This document shows, piece after piece, positions 5,248 to 6,543 of a stretch of DNA of 6,543 nucleotides. A model generated the notes under the pieces. The model searched no databases and was not told where the DNA came from. It worked only from the letters and a program-made list of their open reading frames with translations. The stretch comes from Pseudomonadota bacterium (GTDB lineage: Bacteria; Pseudomonadota; Alphaproteobacteria; Rhizobiales; Xanthobacteraceae): positions 1 to 6,543 of the forward strand of contig JAJYAH010000405.1 in the NCBI GenBank assembly GCA_021779635.1, read 5' to 3'. Position numbers and translations under genes: made by a program. Positions within the stretch are counted from its first letter, which is position 1, and each line of letters opens with the position of its first letter.

Positions 5248-6432
5248 ATGGCAGACGAACAAGCGGAAGAGACCCAGTCGGACGAGCGCGTGTCGACGTT
5301 CCGTGTGCTGGCGCGCCAACCGCTTTCGCTGGACGTCGGCAGCGGTGGCATCCACGAACTCGACATCCAAGGCGTCTCATGCTGGATCGCGGTCAAACCC
5401 GCCCATTCGGACCTCGCCAAGCGGAAGGAGTTCGGAGGCACCACGCTCGCGATCGAGTTTCTGTCGGATCCCGATCTCGATCTGTTCGAGGCAGCCCGTG
5501 CCGGCTTCGAATTGATCGAGGATTTTCTGTCGGCGATCACGGTCGTCTCCGGTACCACGTTCGGCCCCAGCGAGTTACTGCAGGTCGCACGACTTGACCA
5601 AGCCGATGGGCAGAACTGCGAGTTCATGATTTTCCTGCCGTTGCCGCTGAAACATTGGCACGAGGAGATCTCCGAGGAGAAGCTGAAATCCGTACGTGGT
5701 CTTCTGGCGCACTGGGATGGGCTCGAATCCGGACATCGCCTGCGCCGCGCTGCGCGGCTGTACCGTTCGGCCGCAGGGAACGTCGACGACATCGCCGCCT
5801 TCCAGGAGGCCTACATCGGCCTCGAGGTTCTCGAGAAACCGCTCGCGTCGATGGCCGGCTTCGAGAAGCACGGGACCGAGCAGATCAAGGGATCATGCGA
5901 GAAGTGCGGCCACGAATACGTGCGCAACCGGACGACGTTGGTGGGGGTGCGTGCGTTCGTGCACGGGGCCGTCGACACCGCGAAGGCCGATCCTGGGCGT
6001 AAGGCCGATTGGAAGCTACTCAACAAGCTGCGTAATGATCTGACGCACGGTCTGGTCGACGAGAACGATCTCGGCGAGAGGCCGCATCGCGGCTTCATCG
6101 CCGCGATGCACTACCTGCACCACGGGATCTGTGTCTCCTCGCACGCGTCCAACCTCACGAGCAGCCAGTACCGGCTTGCGAGAGGAGGCATCGAATACGT
6201 CTTGATGGGCAGATATCGTGCGCCCGAATGGCCCTCGCTTTTGGATTGGGGGCAGGTCGTCGACACCTCGCAATTCTCCTGGGTGCAGCACGCGAGGCAA
6301 GGCTGGGTGCCGCAGATGACCTTCAACGTTCGGAGAGTGGCGGACCTAGAAGTCTGCGTCGGCAGGTTGATGAAGCCGAGGTCGACGGCTTCGACGGACG
6401 ACGTCAAACCGACGCCTATCGAACACGAATAG
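5248..6432 (+). CDS. Hypothetical protein with a HEPN-like RNxxxH motif and a CxxC knuckle
   Basis: The protein is 394 residues and probably cytosolic (no signal peptide or membrane segment). The ATG at 5248 is supported by AGGAG at 5237-5241. The frame is open further upstream, but that part is low-quality translation. The N-terminal 200 residues are a mixed alpha/beta domain I do not recognise (DLFEAARAGFELIEDFLSAI, then FMIFLPLPLKHWHEE). A helical part follows (IAAFQEAYIGLEVLEKPLA), then CEKCGHEY with Cys217/Cys220 and His222 as a possible single zinc knuckle, then KLLNKLRNDLTHGLVDEND. There Arg262, Asn263 and His267 fit the R-x4-6-H signature of HEPN domains, often RNxxxHG in Apea-like HEPN proteins. 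HEPN proteins are frequently RNases in toxin-antitoxin or phage-defence systems, but some are not catalytic. It stands alone. Sure of the gene; the HEPN assignment is tentative. Confidence 0.85.
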   Translation: MADEQAEETQSDERVSTFRVLARQPLSLDVGSGGIHELDIQGVSCWIAVKPAHSDLAKRKEFGGTTLAIEFLSDPDLDLFEAARAGFELIEDFLSAITVVSGTTFGPSELLQVARLDQADGQNCEFMIFLPLPLKHWHEEISEEKLKSVRGLLAHWDGLESGHRLRRAARLYRSAAGNVDDIAAFQEAYIGLEVLEKPLASMAGFEKHGTEQIKGSCEKCGHEYVRNRTTLVGVRAFVHGAVDTAKADPGRKADWKLLNKLRNDLTHGLVDENDLGERPHRGFIAAMHYLHHGICVSSHASNLTSSQYRLARGGIEYVLMGRYRAPEWPSLLDWGQVVDTSQFSWVQHARQGWVPQMTFNVRRVADLEVCVGRLMKPRSTASTDDVKPTPIEHE

Positions 6433-6543
6433 ACGCTGAAGAGTACGCTGCCATCGGCGTTTGCGCCGGCGACGAACCGCTTCATGGACGTTGCATCAGT
6501 TTGCATCGTCACGCCAAAGCGTTCGTGTACCGTATCGGCGACG
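6433..6543 (-). pseudogene. Possible 3' part of a minus-strand gene entering from the right edge
   Basis: Read leftward from the edge, one minus frame gives a protein-like stretch (VADTVHERFGVTMQTDATSM, KRFVAGANADGSVLFSVYSC). It has no stop before it runs antisense through the end of the HEPN-like gene to 6111. If real, it is a gene whose tail has been replaced, or which overlaps the neighbour convergently. Only about 37 codons are visible outside the overlap and no family is recognised. Confidence 0.22.

Noticed and set aside
4898..5380. Minus-strand 160-residue open frame in the intergenic region
   Set aside because: No ribosome-binding site and no protein-like pattern; it overlaps the start of the HEPN-like gene.
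6455..6468. CGGCG-TTTG-CGCCG hairpin after the HEPN-like gene as a terminator
   Set aside because: The stem has only 5 pairs and there is no T-run after it, so it is expected by chance in such GC-rich DNA.

Overview
The window is high-GC DNA in which almost every base is coding, with strongly G/C-biased third codon positions. The gene content (a rhizobial-style small conserved protein at the left edge, an ImmA/IrrE metallopeptidase, an S1/P1 nuclease) suggests an alphaproteobacterium, most likely of the Hyphomicrobiales (Bradyrhizobium/Rhodopseudomonas/Methylobacterium-like). That placement is an inference from protein style, not from a marker gene. No rRNA, tRNA, CRISPR array or intact insertion sequence was seen.

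Layout: (1) 1-650, minus strand: a conserved hypothetical protein whose 3' end lies beyond the left edge. (2) 651-714: a short divergent promoter region with two dyads whose centres are 30 bp apart. (3) 715-3115, plus strand: a tightly coupled four-gene operon (ATGA overlap, 3-base gap, ATGA overlap) encoding an acyl-carrier-protein-like protein, an XRE/Cro repressor, an ImmA/IrrE zinc peptidase, and a papain-like C1 cysteine peptidase. (4) 3056-4836, minus strand: a secreted S1/P1 nuclease, a secreted protein of unknown function, and the 5' part of a third gene that appears cut off where it meets the peptidase gene. (5) 4837-5247: 411 bases without a convincing gene. (6) 5248-6432, plus strand: a cytosolic protein with a CxxC knuckle and an RNxxxH motif like that of HEPN domains. 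(7) 6433-6543: the possible tail of a minus-strand gene entering from the right.

The most interesting object is the four-gene operon. The ImmA/IrrE protein carries, after its HELGH peptidase domain, a C-terminal domain with all three loop signatures of chagasin-type (family I42) inhibitors of papain-like peptidases. The very next gene, coupled by an ATGA overlap, encodes a papain-like peptidase that has a complete Q-C-H-N active site but neither a signal peptide nor an inhibitory propeptide. The simplest reading is a cytoplasmic protease/inhibitor switch. The chagasin domain would hold the C1 peptidase inactive, the metallopeptidase would sense stress or infection and cleave the XRE repressor (as ImmA/ImmR and IrrE/DdrO do), and release of the C1 peptidase would then act on cell or phage proteins. 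The role of the ACP-like protein is unknown. I know of no described system with this architecture but could not search for one.
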